This document shows positions 1 through 8,438 of a stretch of 64,000 nucleotides of DNA, piece after piece; position 1 is the stretch's first letter; the number at the start of each line of letters is the position of its first letter. The stretch spans positions 1,240,001-1,304,000 of the forward strand of contig CAWATZ010000013.1 in assembly GCA_963784995.1 (NCBI GenBank). The letters run 5' to 3'. The DNA comes from CAWATZ01 sp963784995. GTDB taxonomy: Bacteria; Planctomycetota; Planctomycetia; Gemmatales; Gemmataceae. Both the position numbers and the translations under genes were made by a program. The notes below the pieces were generated by a model. It was not told the origin of the DNA, ran no database searches, and saw only the letters and a list, made by a program, of their open reading frames with translations.

Positions 1-1
1 G

Positions 2-124
2 CTCTGGAGCAGCGCCATGCTGATGCACCACCTGGTCGCGGACTCGCTGGATACACGGGAGAAGGAAGCGGAGGATCGGCTGCGGAAAGCGAACAGAGCT
101 GGAGTTGCCGGAGAAATGAGGTAG
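2..124 (+). CDS. C-terminal end of an unrecognised protein (cut by window start)
   Basis: A reading frame is open from base 2 to a TAG at 122-124 and gives 40 residues. The tail is charged (a TREKEAEDRLRK stretch) and would fit an amphipathic helix. Too little remains to name a family. The only support for coding is the open frame and helix-like composition. The palindrome at 121-206 follows directly. Confidence 0.4.
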   Translation, partial: LWSSAMLMHHLVADSLDTREKEAEDRLRKANRAGVAGEMR

Positions 125-206
125 GGTGCGGATTACCCGAGCGTGGGCCGAATTGGCCCAAGCCCGGCGGGCGTGGTGGGCCTCGCTACGCTCGGACCAC
201 CCTACG
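121..206. repeat. Long imperfect palindrome between convergent genes
   Basis: The ends GTAGGGTG (121) and CACCCTAC (to 205) are exact inverted copies. Inside them, CCGAGCGT pairs with ACGCTCGG. It lies between the end of the plus-strand partial gene and the end of the minus-strand NUDIX/MBL gene, so it could fold in either transcript and act as a bidirectional terminator. Confidence 0.6.
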
Positions 207-1692
207 TCACGCGCCACCGCCCCTCGCCAATCTCTTCCGCCCGTCCCTCGCGCTGCAGTTTCCTCAATCCCGCCAGCGTCTGCAGCTCGGCCAGCCGCAT
301 CAGGTTGGCCGGCAATCCCCGGTACAGCTCCGGCAGCAGCTCCGCAATCGAGCGCGGCCCCGCGGCCAGGGCGGCGAGCAGTTGCTCCTCGCGCGTCCGC
401 CGATGCGCGATCGCTTCCTCGATCACGAACGCTGGCCGGGCGCTGGGCGGTCCGTGGGCCGGCAGCAGCAGCCGGGCCGGCAAGCGCAGCAGCAACCGCA
501 GTGAATCGAGGTACTGGGCCAGGTCGCCCTCCGGCGGCGCGATGATGATGGACGAGATCGTCGAAACCATGTCGGACGCGAACAGCAGCCGGTAGGACTC
601 TTCCCACAGGACCAGGTGGCCGGGAGCATGGCCGGGCGTGTGCAGGGCCTGCAGCGCCCAGTCTCCCCGACCGTGCGGGGCCGGGCCAAGGTCCAGCTTC
701 TCGCCGTCGTGCAGCTCGCGGTCGATCGGCACCTTCCCCGCCAGCAGCCGGGCCGTCACCGGATGAGCCAGGATGGGCACGCGGTAAACCTCGGCCGCCC
801 GCCGGGCGGCCCCGACGTGGTCGGGGTGGTGGTGCGTCAGGATCACGCCGGCAATCTGCGTTCCCTCGGCACGTTCGCGGTCGATCACCGCGAACATCCG
901 CTCCTGCTCGGCCGGGTCGGTCGGGGCGGGATCGACCAGGTAGCAGACGCGGTCGCCGACCAGGTAGGTGTTGGTGTGCGTCGCGGGAGGCAAGCCCTGC
1001 ACGGCCAAGGGGATCATCAGCACGCCGGGCGAGAACCAGATCGCCGGCAAGGCCCCCGTGGCCAGGTGGTCGAACAGCGGCCGGGATGTCGTGGGCAAAG
1101 ACTCGACGGTGCTGGCGTGCTCGATCGTGAGCAGCAGCGAGACGGTCGGCGGAGAGATCAGCATTTCGCCGGCACGCCAGCGGCGGAGGATTCCCGCCGG
1201 GGTGTCCCACTCGCCGTGCGTCAGCTCGCCGGGCCAGACGTCCGCCTCCTGCCCGGCCGGCAACGCGGCCACGAAGAAGGCCGTGTCAAAACGCATTGCC
1301 GAAAAGGTGGGAGTAACCAGGGAGCCGATCAGGGTGAGATCATCAGCCCGCAGCGACAGCCCGAGCCGGGCGAGGAGATCGGCGAACGTGAGGCGGTTTT
1401 CCAGCAGGTCGCGGCGAAGCTCGGCCCAGGCGGGATCGGCCGGAGGGATGGAGCCGTCTGCGCGGTGGGCGAGGAGGACGCCGGTTTCCTCGAACAGTTC
1501 GCGGAGGGCAGCGACGTGCTGGGCCGTCAGCCCCGGCCCACCGGCGGCCAGCTGGGCGTCTCCCTCACCGACCTTACCGCCGGGAAAGGCCCCAAAGCCG
1601 CCGAAGAAGCGCAGGTTCTCGGCCCGCTGCACCCGCAGCAGCTCCGCCGAGCCCGGTCCGCAGGCCAGGATCACGCTGGCGGCGGCAATCAC
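202..1692 (-). CDS. NUDIX hydrolase / metallo-beta-lactamase fusion protein
   Basis: Two enzymes are joined in 496 residues. The first ~220 residues are a NUDIX domain with a diagnostic RELFEETGV segment, preceded by a GG-containing strand with a short insert. From about residue 225 there is a metallo-beta-lactamase fold with the metal motif THHHPDHVG, a later histidine in HTPGHAPGH, an aspartate in FASDM and a histidine in PAHGPP. The C-terminus is a winged-helix-like tail as in LACTB2/RNase Z-type hydrolases. NUDIX domains cleave nucleoside diphosphate-X compounds and the second half probably hydrolyses a thioester or phosphodiester; the substrate is unknown. The GTG start overlaps the stop of the response regulator upstream (GTGA), so translation is likely coupled. 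NUDIX-MBL fusions exist in other bacteria. Confidence 0.85.
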   Translation of the reverse strand: MIAAASVILACGPGSAELLRVQRAENLRFFGGFGAFPGGKVGEGDAQLAAGGPGLTAQHVAALRELFEETGVLLAHRADGSIPPADPAWAELRRDLLENRLTFADLLARLGLSLRADDLTLIGSLVTPTFSAMRFDTAFFVAALPAGQEADVWPGELTHGEWDTPAGILRRWRAGEMLISPPTVSLLLTIEHASTVESLPTTSRPLFDHLATGALPAIWFSPGVLMIPLAVQGLPPATHTNTYLVGDRVCYLVDPAPTDPAEQERMFAVIDRERAEGTQIAGVILTHHHPDHVGAARRAAEVYRVPILAHPVTARLLAGKVPIDRELHDGEKLDLGPAPHGRGDWALQALHTPGHAPGHLVLWEESYRLLFASDMVSTISSIIIAPPEGDLAQYLDSLRLLLRLPARLLLPAHGPPSARPAFVIEEAIAHRRTREEQLLAALAAGPRSIAELLPELYRGLPANLMRLAELQTLAGLRKLQREGRAEEIGEGRWRVT

Positions 1693-2096
1693 TTCTTCTG
1701 CTCTCCGCCCTCTTCCTCGGGCTCCGGCTCGCCCTTGAGTCCCCTCTCGACCGCTTCCAGCAGTCGTTCCATCGCGAACGGCTTGCGGATGTAATCGATG
1801 ACGCCGAGGTACTCGGCATAGGCCTTGTGCCGGCTGCCCTCGTTGGCGGTGATCATGATGATCGGCGGGGCGTCCTGTTTGCCGCGGAAATGCTCCAGGA
1901 CGGGGTAACCGCCCATGCGCGGCATCATCATGTCGAGGATGACCAGGTCGGGCCGCTGGTGGTAGATCTGCTGCTTGCCCTGCTGCCCGTCGCGGGCCTG
2001 GATCACGCGATGGCCCTGCCGTTCCAGCACGGCCCGCAGGCCGTCGCTCAACTCCATGTCGTCGTCCACAATCAAGATCGTCTTCGTATCTGCCAT
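1689..2096 (-). CDS. Single-domain response regulator (CheY-like receiver)
   Basis: This is a 135-residue stand-alone receiver domain. The acidic cluster IVDDDME, the phospho-acceptor Asp in VILDMMMP, the Thr/Ser-position residues ITANEG and the conserved Lys in YIRKPF are all visible. The C-terminal tail is acidic (EPEPEEEGGEQKK) and there is no output domain. The ATG at 2096 is preferred over an in-frame start 15 bases upstream because GAGGAA lies about 8 bases before it. The stop overlaps the start of the NUDIX/MBL gene. No histidine kinase is adjacent, so the partner is unknown. Two decayed copies of its 5' half and leader lie at 3390-3560 and 4251-4393. Confidence 0.92.
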   Translation of the reverse strand: MADTKTILIVDDDMELSDGLRAVLERQGHRVIQARDGQQGKQQIYHQRPDLVILDMMMPRMGGYPVLEHFRGKQDAPPIIMITANEGSRHKAYAEYLGVIDYIRKPFAMERLLEAVERGLKGEPEPEEEGGEQKK

Positions 2097-2270
2097 TCTA
2101 ATGTTCCTCATGCTGCCGCGGTGAACGTGAACCGAGGTAGGATAGGGTATCTTATCGCGCTGGGGGAGCGCTCACAAGGAAAGAACCAAGGGACCGTGGC
2201 GCTGTCCCACCTGCCGGAGACGATGCAGTTGCCGTCAGGGCTATCAGAGGGTATGCTCTTGTCGGTTGGA

Positions 2271-2903
2271 CTATCGCTGGGGCGGCTGATACTTGTCCAG
2301 CTCGCTTGCCAGGTCTGCATAAAGTTGGTCGTAGGTCAGGAAGCGGATCGGCAACGAGTTGACCAGGACTTTGGCCGCCCGCCAATGCCAGCGCCGCTGC
2401 TCGCGTGGATGCGTCAGGTGACCATCCCTCCCAATGACCAGCAGGCCGAAGTAGGAAGCCCGGCGGTTGCCGAAGCGTTCCTCGAACTCTTCGGTATGCA
2501 TCATCTCGTCGAGTTTCCAGAACCAGTCGATGATCTGGCTCAGTCCGTGTTCAAAGCGAGTCGCCCATTCCGGTGTTGCTTTCTTGCCTTGTTGCCGGAA
2601 CAGGCAACCCGCTGTCGCGTCTTCCCACTCGATGAAGCCGTAGGATTTGCTGACGGAATCGCCGACGACCAGGTCGCAACCGAAGTCGCCAAACAATTGA
2701 TACTGGTAGGCAATCAGGTCACAGCGGGGCATTCGCCAACCGCAGGAGCCAATCAGAGCGGCGAGTTGTTGTCTGGTCTCGAAGAACGGTTTGACGTCGG
2801 CACTTTCCTCCAGCTCCGCCTTCCCGTCGAGCAAGGTCCGGAAGTCGGCAAGCTCCGCCCGGCATTGCTCCAGATCGAACGAAACCTCGATGAATTCTTT
2901 CAT
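2271..2903 (-). CDS. Shedu-like DUF4263 protein (SduA-related)
   Basis: The protein has 210 residues. The central block reads CDLVVGD, then FIEWEDA, then a helix with RFEHGLSQIIDWFWKLDE, and later LLVIGRDG and a basic RRWHWRAAKVLV strand. This order (Asp, Glu-x-x, Gln helix, IGR strand) is that of the DUF4263/Shedu PD-(D/E)xK nuclease-like fold used in an anti-phage system. The usual ExK is ExE here (IEWED), so nuclease activity is uncertain. An ATGA overlap with the upstream 104-residue gene indicates a two-gene operon. I infer a defence or DNA-end role by family; the degenerate motif could mean a non-catalytic homologue. Confidence 0.7.
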   Translation of the reverse strand: MKEFIEVSFDLEQCRAELADFRTLLDGKAELEESADVKPFFETRQQLAALIGSCGWRMPRCDLIAYQYQLFGDFGCDLVVGDSVSKSYGFIEWEDATAGCLFRQQGKKATPEWATRFEHGLSQIIDWFWKLDEMMHTEEFEERFGNRRASYFGLLVIGRDGHLTHPREQRRWHWRAAKVLVNSLPIRFLTYDQLYADLASELDKYQPPQR

Positions 2904-3214
2904 CGCGCCTCTTGGCCCGCCCCCTTCGTCCGATAAGGCTCGTACCGCTCCTTCGGTGCGATGCTGTCGATGTGGATGCGGCCATCTTTCGGATAAAAGA
3001 AGACGAGCATCTCGCCTTCCGGAAAGGGCACGTGATAGGCGAACAGGTCCCGGTTCGGCCACCAGCGCTCGACCGTGCCCGTCGGGTAGTCTTCAGGAAG
3101 CCGTCCAACCAGCCCCTCCAGCGCTGCCATCATCCTGGCCTGGTCCGCGAAGGGCGACATGTGCCAGGCGATCAGGGCCCGATCATCCACCACAACTTTC
3201 TCTTTCGTTGGCAT
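2900..3214 (-). CDS. Small conserved-type protein coupled to the Shedu-like gene
   Basis: The protein has 104 residues. I do not recognise the family. It has no signal peptide or membrane helix. It is rich in aromatic residues in the middle (RWWPNRD, FAYHVPFP) and has a strand pair MLVFFYPKDGRIHIDSI that resembles the end of RelE/ParE-type folds, but this is weak. The ATG at 3214 is chosen because AGGAGGAG lies 7-8 bases before it. The stop overlaps the DUF4263 start (ATGA), so the two are likely co-translated and may form a complex or toxin/partner pair. Confidence 0.65.
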   Translation of the reverse strand: MPTKEKVVVDDRALIAWHMSPFADQARMMAALEGLVGRLPEDYPTGTVERWWPNRDLFAYHVPFPEGEMLVFFYPKDGRIHIDSIAPKERYEPYRTKGAGQEAR

Positions 3215-3389
3215 GAATTGCTCCTCCTCTTGTGCCTGATCCAGCAAGGCTATTTTACCCGCCGCATGACAACCACGGAAGAGAACTCGGCTGGGGCCGT
3301 TCCGGAGCGGGCTGTCCCGGTTTCGGTTCCTGAAACCTTTCCCCTTCTTTCCCCTTCAGCCGGCGCCCGAAATGCCGCGGGCATCACGA

Positions 3390-3560
3390 TCACGAGTCGA
3401 GGATGACCAGGTCGGGCCGCTGGTGGTAGATCTGCTGCTTGCCCTGCTGCCCGTCGCGGGCCTGGATCACGCGATGGCCCTGCCGTTCCAGCACGGCCCG
3501 CAGGCCGTCGCTCAGCTCCATGTCGTCGTCCACAATCAAGATGGTCTTCGTATCTGCCAT
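3390..3560 (-). pseudogene. Truncated second copy of the response regulator 5' half
   Basis: The bases repeat the start of the receiver gene at 1689-2096 almost exactly, including the leader (about 3560-3655 matches about 2096-2190). The frame codes 56 residues and stops just after the phospho-acceptor Asp (LDS then TGA). The receiver's C-terminal half, with the Thr and Lys switch residues, is missing. At the junction (about 3393-3400) the sequence changes to unrelated DNA that is shared with the third copy at 4251. It could still give a short peptide but not a functional receiver. Confidence 0.85.
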
Positions 3561-3731
3561 GTCAAGGGTTCCTTGTGCTGCCGCGGTGAACGTGAACCGG
3601 GGTAGGAAGGGTATTTTATCGCGCGGGGGGAGCGGTCACAAGGAAAGAACCGAGCTGCCCGGGACGAGAGGCCGCCAGCGAACCATGGCCGCGGCAGGTA
3701 AGGACGGCGGCGGTGGGCTGGAAATAATGAC

Positions 3732-3781
3732 GTAGGCCGGCCTTCCCAGGCCGGCCGGACGGGCTGGGAAGCCCGTCCTAC
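3732..3781. repeat. 50-bp palindromic repeat, copy 1 of 2
   Basis: The element begins GTAGGCCGGCCTTCCCAG and ends with the imperfect inverted counterpart ending CCCGTCCTAC. An identical 50-bp copy lies at 30776-30825 between dciA and dnaN. Each half can also form its own small hairpin around CTTCCCAGG or CTGGGAAG. It is an intergenic REP-like element. Confidence 0.85.
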
Positions 3782-3806
3782 TTCACACGCTAAGGGAACC
3801 GCACCA

Positions 3807-4040
3807 TCAAGAAAGCTCCGCTCCGCCCAGGCAACAATCGTCCAGCTCGATTCGCTCCAGGGCAATTTGTTCTGGGTCCTGGTTGGCGGCCACCACGAGC
3901 TTGTCCAGCGTGGCCAGATCTGCGCTGCTGGCGATGATCCGGCGTCCGTCCAAACTGAAGGCCACCCACTGCCCACGATATTTCGCTAATTCCGAAAGGG
4001 GGAACCGTGCCCGGTTCTCCCGGTATTCTTGAGGATTCAC
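3807..4040 (-). CDS. DUF5678-type small protein
   Basis: The protein has 77 residues. The core FPLSELAKYRGQWVAFS followed by DGRRIIASSADLATLDKL is typical of short planctomycete/cyanobacterial DUF5678 proteins, which have no assigned function. It is soluble, with no signal peptide. The start codon is GTG at 4040 and CCAGGAAA lies upstream. It stands alone between two decayed response-regulator fragments and next to a 50-bp palindrome, so its neighbours do not suggest a role. Confidence 0.75.
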   Translation of the reverse strand: MNPQEYRENRARFPLSELAKYRGQWVAFSLDGRRIIASSADLATLDKLVVAANQDPEQIALERIELDDCCLGGAELS

Positions 4041-4250
4041 GCTTGTTTTCCTGGTAACGAGAAGCAGGAAGAAACCACCTTCCTCAACTTAGGGAGATTG
4101 TCGAGATCCTGTCAAGGCCGGAGAGGAAGCAGGGGAGGCAGCAGTTCGGCCTCAAGGCTTTCTGGTTAGGCTTGGGAGACCCTGGACATCGATCCGCACG
4201 TCAACCTGCAAGCCAGCCGGCATCCGAAATGCTCCGGCCATCTCGATCAC

Positions 4251-4393
4251 GAGTCGAGGATGACCAGATCGGGCCGCTGGTGGTAGATCTGCTGCTTGCC
4301 CTGCTGCCCGTCGCGGCCCTAGATCACGCGATGGCCCTGCCGCTCCAGCACGGCACGCAGGCCGTCGCTCAGCTCCATGTCGTCGTCCACAAT
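4251..4393 (-). pseudogene. Third, internal fragment of the response regulator
   Basis: The sequence matches the receiver gene from its acidic triplet (DDDMELSD) to the phospho-acceptor region, but has no start codon region and carries an in-frame TAG where the parent has a Gln (VI-stop). The far junction is the same as in the copy at 3390 (CTCGACTCGTGATC on the minus strand), and about 45 bases beyond it are shared by both fragments. Beyond the junction another frame reads RLVIEMAGAFRMPAG and ends in TGA near 4155, which looks like the tail of a different lost gene. Confidence 0.8.
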
Positions 4394-4451
4394 GCGGAGA
4401 GGTCTGCGGAGAGTTTCTGGTATCGGAGCGAGGGTAGCAGGTTCTTTTTTC

Positions 4452-5504
4452 CTAATCTTCGATAAGTGATTCTTTCGACCCGCTAAAAGCACCACCGGCA
4501 CTCTCTATCCTGTAGATTAGGAGTTCTTTTCCTTCTCTCTTTACCTTCTGTGAAATGGAGGCCTTGTTCCCGTAGTTGAAGGTAGCCTCAATAAAGACGA
4601 AACCATCCAGCTCCTTCCAAGTTCCTTTAGCTATGATACCCCCCTTCGTCTTATTGTGAAGTTCATAAGTGCCGTCCTTCAAGAAATGGCGTTCCGTGTC
4701 GCCACGCCTCCACTTCGTCCCAGCTACGCTCGATCCTTTAGGCGCGCTCTCGTCGTAGTAGAGTTTCTTGTTCGCCTCGTCTGCCTTCACAACCCCATCC
4801 ACTACCTTCGGCTTCTTCCCATCAACCAGCATGGGGCCGACATCAACTGTCTGGGCCTTGGCTCCGGGCACGACTCGGCCCAAGGCAAATGCACGGTCGG
4901 GGTCAAGCAGTCGCCCGTCTTTGTCCTTCGCCTGAATGTGGAGATGGATTTGGCTCGCCCCCAACTCCTTCCCGGTGACACCCAAGAAGTCGTTCGGCCC
5001 AACCTCGCCTCTCTTGACCTTGGCTCCTGAGACGTGAATGTACTCGATGCGGACGCCATCGTTGGGTGGCAAGAGCGTAACCCGAATGATGCCGTCCCCA
5101 ACGTATGTGACTTTCCCGAACACCCCTGCTTTGAACGGCAACTCCTCGGGTAGTACGTTTTTGCCCGGACCCGGCTTGCTGGTGAAATCAATGCAGCCGT
5201 GAAAGGCAGCCACTTCTTTGTTCCTGAGCGAGTATTGCTGCCCGGGCTTTTTCTCGACAAAGATGGGGTAGCCGGAGCCTGGGTTTTTCCGCTTTGGTTT
5301 GCCATTCTCGTCTTGGGTATAGACTCGAACCTCGTCCGGTTCGGCTGACCTTGTATTTCCGTCCGGCAGTCCCAACATCTCGGGAGTGATTCGGAATGTC
5401 CCACTCTCTTGCCCCTTCGCCTTGGGGGTCATCACCACCACGGCGAAAGCGGCAACGATGAACAGCCCCAGCCACGCCACGAACTTGCAATGCTTCGGAC
5501 TCAT
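4452..5504 (-). CDS. Exported M23-family (LytM-like) metallopeptidase with lipocalin-like tail
   Basis: The protein has 350 residues. The ATG at 5504 has AAGGAG 8 bases upstream and beats a GTG three codons earlier. A signal peptide covers residues 1-32 (hydrophobic LGLFIVAAFAVVVM). The M23 zinc ligands are present: HGCID (HxxxD) at about residue 102 and HLH (HxH) near 188. This fold usually cleaves cell-wall or protein Gly-Gly bonds. A link GPMLVDGKKP...VVKADEANKKLYYDES follows. The last ~90 residues form beta-rich sequence (WRRGDTERHF, YELHNKTKGG) resembling a lipocalin-type cap. The next gene upstream is a paralogue with the same head but a coiled-coil tail. Confidence 0.8.
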   Translation of the reverse strand: MSPKHCKFVAWLGLFIVAAFAVVVMTPKAKGQESGTFRITPEMLGLPDGNTRSAEPDEVRVYTQDENGKPKRKNPGSGYPIFVEKKPGQQYSLRNKEVAAFHGCIDFTSKPGPGKNVLPEELPFKAGVFGKVTYVGDGIIRVTLLPPNDGVRIEYIHVSGAKVKRGEVGPNDFLGVTGKELGASQIHLHIQAKDKDGRLLDPDRAFALGRVVPGAKAQTVDVGPMLVDGKKPKVVDGVVKADEANKKLYYDESAPKGSSVAGTKWRRGDTERHFLKDGTYELHNKTKGGIIAKGTWKELDGFVFIEATFNYGNKASISQKVKREGKELLIYRIESAGGAFSGSKESLIED

Positions 5505-5715
5505 CGCGCACACTCCTTCTCCTCGGTTGGTGCCAACTCTTGGAAGCTGGGAGCAGCCACATGACTGCTCTCTCAGAGGTTCAACAGACTTCTAGCCGCT
5601 ACCAGTTTCGAGACAAGTACGGCAAGTCTCACTTCGGTTCCACAGTACCGCGGGAAATACAGTCCTTTCTGCGCAGCCGCGAAAGCATGCCATCCCCGCA
5701 TTCTTGTGAACAAGC

Positions 5716-6789
5716 CTATTTGGCATTTAACGCAGCTTCGCGTTTTTTCAATTCTGCCCTGCGCTTCTCCATTTCTGCCTTCCGTTTAACGAGGTCTGCT
5801 TCGCGCTCACTCACCTCTTCCTTCCGGCGGAAGAGTCGATTTCGTTGTGTTTGGCTTTGCTGGTTCGCTGGCAGGGCATTGAATGCTTGTATATCACGAT
5901 TCAATGCGGCGACGTCGCTCTCCAACGCGGTGCAGTCGCGCTTCCATACGGTCACATCGCGGTTGAATGCGGCCATGTCGCGTGCGAACGCTTCCAGATC
6001 ACTCTTCAGCTTCGGATTCGTTTCGCCTGACGTTTTCGGGGCAGTCTCGTCGTAATAGAACTTCTTGTTGGCTGCATCCGCCTTCACCACCCCATCCGGC
6101 CCAACCCTGGGCTTCACACTGTCGATCAGCATTGGTCCCACACCAACCCAATCTGGCTTGTTCCACTTGATGGTCCGATCCTGCTTCTCTGCCCGGCCCG
6201 CGAGGATCGCCCGATCCGGATCAACCAGTTTACCTTCAGAGTTCGTCACCTGAATGTGAAGATGGATCGGCATGTCCAGCCGCTTCCCGCTGGTCCCGAG
6301 GTTCCCGGTTTCCCCAAGGATCGTGTCCGGATTGACTGGCTGGCCGGGCTTCAGCCGGACCTCTGATGCGTGGAGATACTGGACGATGTTCCTGTCCGCC
6401 ATCTGCACCGCGATGAATCCCGGGCGACTCGCAAGCACCGTCCCGTAGACCCCGGCCTTGAACTCGCGGGCCACCGGTCTGCCGTCGGGTCCGCGGCTGG
6501 TGATGTCGATGGCTCCGTGGTAGACCGCAACTTCGTTCTCCTTGACCTTGTGCTCTGGGTTGGTGTCGGAACCAATCCACGGCTTCTTCCTCCTATCGGC
6601 TGTCCCATCTGCCTTGGCTGGGTAGACGCGGACTTCGGACGGTTCGGCGCTCCGCTTGTTGCCATTGTCGCCCAGCCCGAACATTCCCGGGGTGACTTGA
6701 GTATCCTGTGCTGTTGCTTCCATGGCCTTCCCAGACAGCAACAGTGCGCAAGCAAATACTGAACTGATGAATATGTTTCGCATGAGCAT
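5716..6789 (-). CDS. Exported M23-family metallopeptidase with coiled-coil tail
   Basis: The protein has 357 residues. AGGAGG lies 7 bases before the ATG at 6789, which fixes the start. It has a signal peptide (residues ~3-27, FISSVFACALLLSG). M23 ligands HGAID (HxxxD) and HLH (HxH) are intact. The head is paralogous to the neighbour at 4452-5504 up to the shared KADAANKKFYYDE segment. After that the tail is a long charged coiled coil (heptads such as DLEAFARDMAAFNRDV and ADLVKRKAEMEKRRAE) instead of a beta domain. It probably acts in the periplasm; the coil may mediate oligomerisation or binding. Confidence 0.8.
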   Translation of the reverse strand: MLMRNIFISSVFACALLLSGKAMEATAQDTQVTPGMFGLGDNGNKRSAEPSEVRVYPAKADGTADRRKKPWIGSDTNPEHKVKENEVAVYHGAIDITSRGPDGRPVAREFKAGVYGTVLASRPGFIAVQMADRNIVQYLHASEVRLKPGQPVNPDTILGETGNLGTSGKRLDMPIHLHIQVTNSEGKLVDPDRAILAGRAEKQDRTIKWNKPDWVGVGPMLIDSVKPRVGPDGVVKADAANKKFYYDETAPKTSGETNPKLKSDLEAFARDMAAFNRDVTVWKRDCTALESDVAALNRDIQAFNALPANQQSQTQRNRLFRRKEEVSEREADLVKRKAEMEKRRAELKKREAALNAK

Positions 6790-6886
6790 TGGAGTACCTC
6801 CTGAATGGATAGTCACCGTCGAGTTCGGCTTGAAGAGCGCGACCAAGTTACATCAAGCCGACGAACACCATAATTCGGCAGCTGGC

Positions 6887-7543
6887 TCACGCTGTAGGGC
6901 GTGTGGCACAGGGAGACTGGCCCAGCTTTGGGAATCTCGGATCGCGGTATGGGTAGAGTAATCTGCCTTGCCCGCATCTGCCCCAGGCCAAAAACTTGTC
7001 CAACAAGGGGATAAGAGTCGGGTCCGTGCCAGTGAAAGACTGGAAACTGCCTCCTGGAGCGTAGTCATTCGGGGGGATAGCGATGTGGGCGACAGGCTGT
7101 TGCGCGGTCTCAACGTAACCGTACAATTCCATCCAGAATGCGGTCGGGTAGTAGAATTCGGGCGCGAAATCGACCCGCCATTGTCCGATCTGGCTGATTG
7201 CAAGCGACATGGTTCTGATCACGCCGATTTGCAGTCCGCTTCCCGCCAAGTGGATAGAGCCATCTGGAGGCCATGGAAAAGTGAACTGTTTCGGTTGCTC
7301 TTCATTTGCTGCTCTCGGCGCACGGTGGGTTTCGGGTTTTCCTGCCACGATTACGATGAGCGCAGGGTCGAACTGATACGACCATTCCCCACAGCAGTTC
7401 AGGCTGCGGCCGTTGAACGTGACTGTGGGCGATGGCCCATTACCCCAGCAGTTGATGACCAGAGGGTTTGGCCCGTCGCTTTCGACCCTGAGTGGAATTG
7501 GCCCGTCGTTACCGTTCTCAATGCGAATCAGGTATTTGTCCAT
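6887..7543 (-). CDS. Hypothetical protein, 218 residues
   Basis: I do not recognise this family. AGGAGG lies 8 bases before the ATG at 7543, so translation is well supported. The sequence has no signal peptide or membrane helix. It is rich in Gly, Pro and aromatic residues (GPNPLVINCWGNGPSP, PEFYYPTAFWMELYG), consistent with a beta-sandwich. It has several cysteines (NCCGEW). It is co-directional with the two M23 genes and the 157-residue exported protein, so it may be part of the same accessory group, but the gaps of about 100-200 bases leave operon membership open. Confidence 0.6.
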   Translation of the reverse strand: MDKYLIRIENGNDGPIPLRVESDGPNPLVINCWGNGPSPTVTFNGRSLNCCGEWSYQFDPALIVIVAGKPETHRAPRAANEEQPKQFTFPWPPDGSIHLAGSGLQIGVIRTMSLAISQIGQWRVDFAPEFYYPTAFWMELYGYVETAQQPVAHIAIPPNDYAPGGSFQSFTGTDPTLIPLLDKFLAWGRCGQGRLLYPYRDPRFPKLGQSPCATRPTA

Positions 7544-7755
7544 CTGGATTGCCTCCTGAAGATCCCCGGGTTGCGCTCGTACCTCGCTTTCCCCGGGGCT
7601 TCACTCCTGAATGCAAAAGAAAAGACGTCTGGGCGTTCTGGTAGGACCGGGGACTGGCGGCGGTCTTCATACATCTCTTGCCTCTGGAACAGCACTTTAC
7701 CAGCCGATCGCCGAATTTGAGTTGCCTGCCGGGGCTGGCTGCCGTTCTGGGCCTT

Positions 7756-8229
7756 CTACTTCTTATCTTTCTTGATTGGCTTCTCCGTATCGACCCCCCT
7801 CCAGGCCATGTCTTTGGTTTTCTTGAAGACGTAGATCCCAGGTTTGTCACGCTTCGGCGTCCCTTTGATGACTTCGTAAGTAGCTTTCGCCCGCAGTTCA
7901 TACCACTCTGGCTGTCCAGGTAGCTGGACACAATAGCCCTTCTGTTCGGCGGAGAGAAACGCATCCTCATGAATCAACATTTGGCCAGAAGAGCCGCACG
8001 CAGCGTTCGGATCAGTGGGAGCAAATTGATCATCGTAGTCCACGGTCGCCCAGTTCGCGCCCTGAAAGCTTGTCCATCTAAAGTTGATGCCGTAGAACTT
8101 CTTTTCCGTGTCCCCCGCGCCGACCTTGTCCTCACCTCCGACAACGCCGGTGCCTCTTGGCAAGATCAGCCAGGCAATGATGAGGATGAGAACCAGCACT
8201 ATCCTTCGATGATTTCCGATGTTCGACAT
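7756..8229 (-). CDS. Hypothetical exported or membrane-anchored protein, 157 residues
   Basis: The ATG at 8229 has GAAGGAGA about 5 bases upstream. One N-terminal hydrophobic helix (RIVLVLILIIAWLILP) acts as signal or anchor. The mature part has aromatic pairs (FYGINFRWTSFQGANW), a single cysteine pair and a basic C-terminus ending KPIKKDKK. No family is recognised. It is the first gene of a minus-strand run with the 218-residue protein and the two M23 peptidases. Confidence 0.6.
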   Translation of the reverse strand: MSNIGNHRRIVLVLILIIAWLILPRGTGVVGGEDKVGAGDTEKKFYGINFRWTSFQGANWATVDYDDQFAPTDPNAACGSSGQMLIHEDAFLSAEQKGYCVQLPGQPEWYELRAKATYEVIKGTPKRDKPGIYVFKKTKDMAWRGVDTEKPIKKDKK

Positions 8230-8438
8230 GGAAGTCTCCTTCAATGTATGCCTCACGCCAAGCTCAACCAACGGTAGCCGTTCACAGGTGCGTAGGGGCT
8301 CACTTTGACGTTTCCCGACCGCAGATCCTGGCGGATACCAACTTGAACTCTCCTGCCTGATTTCCTCTCACCGAGGGGCGTTTCTGCCTTACCTAGCCGG
8401 AGCGGCCGGAAAAGCGGACAAGAATTTCAAAAAAATTC

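Noticed and set aside
2900..3214. Calling the 104-residue protein a RelE/ParE toxin
   Set aside because: Only one strand pair is reminiscent; the length and core residues of that family are not met.
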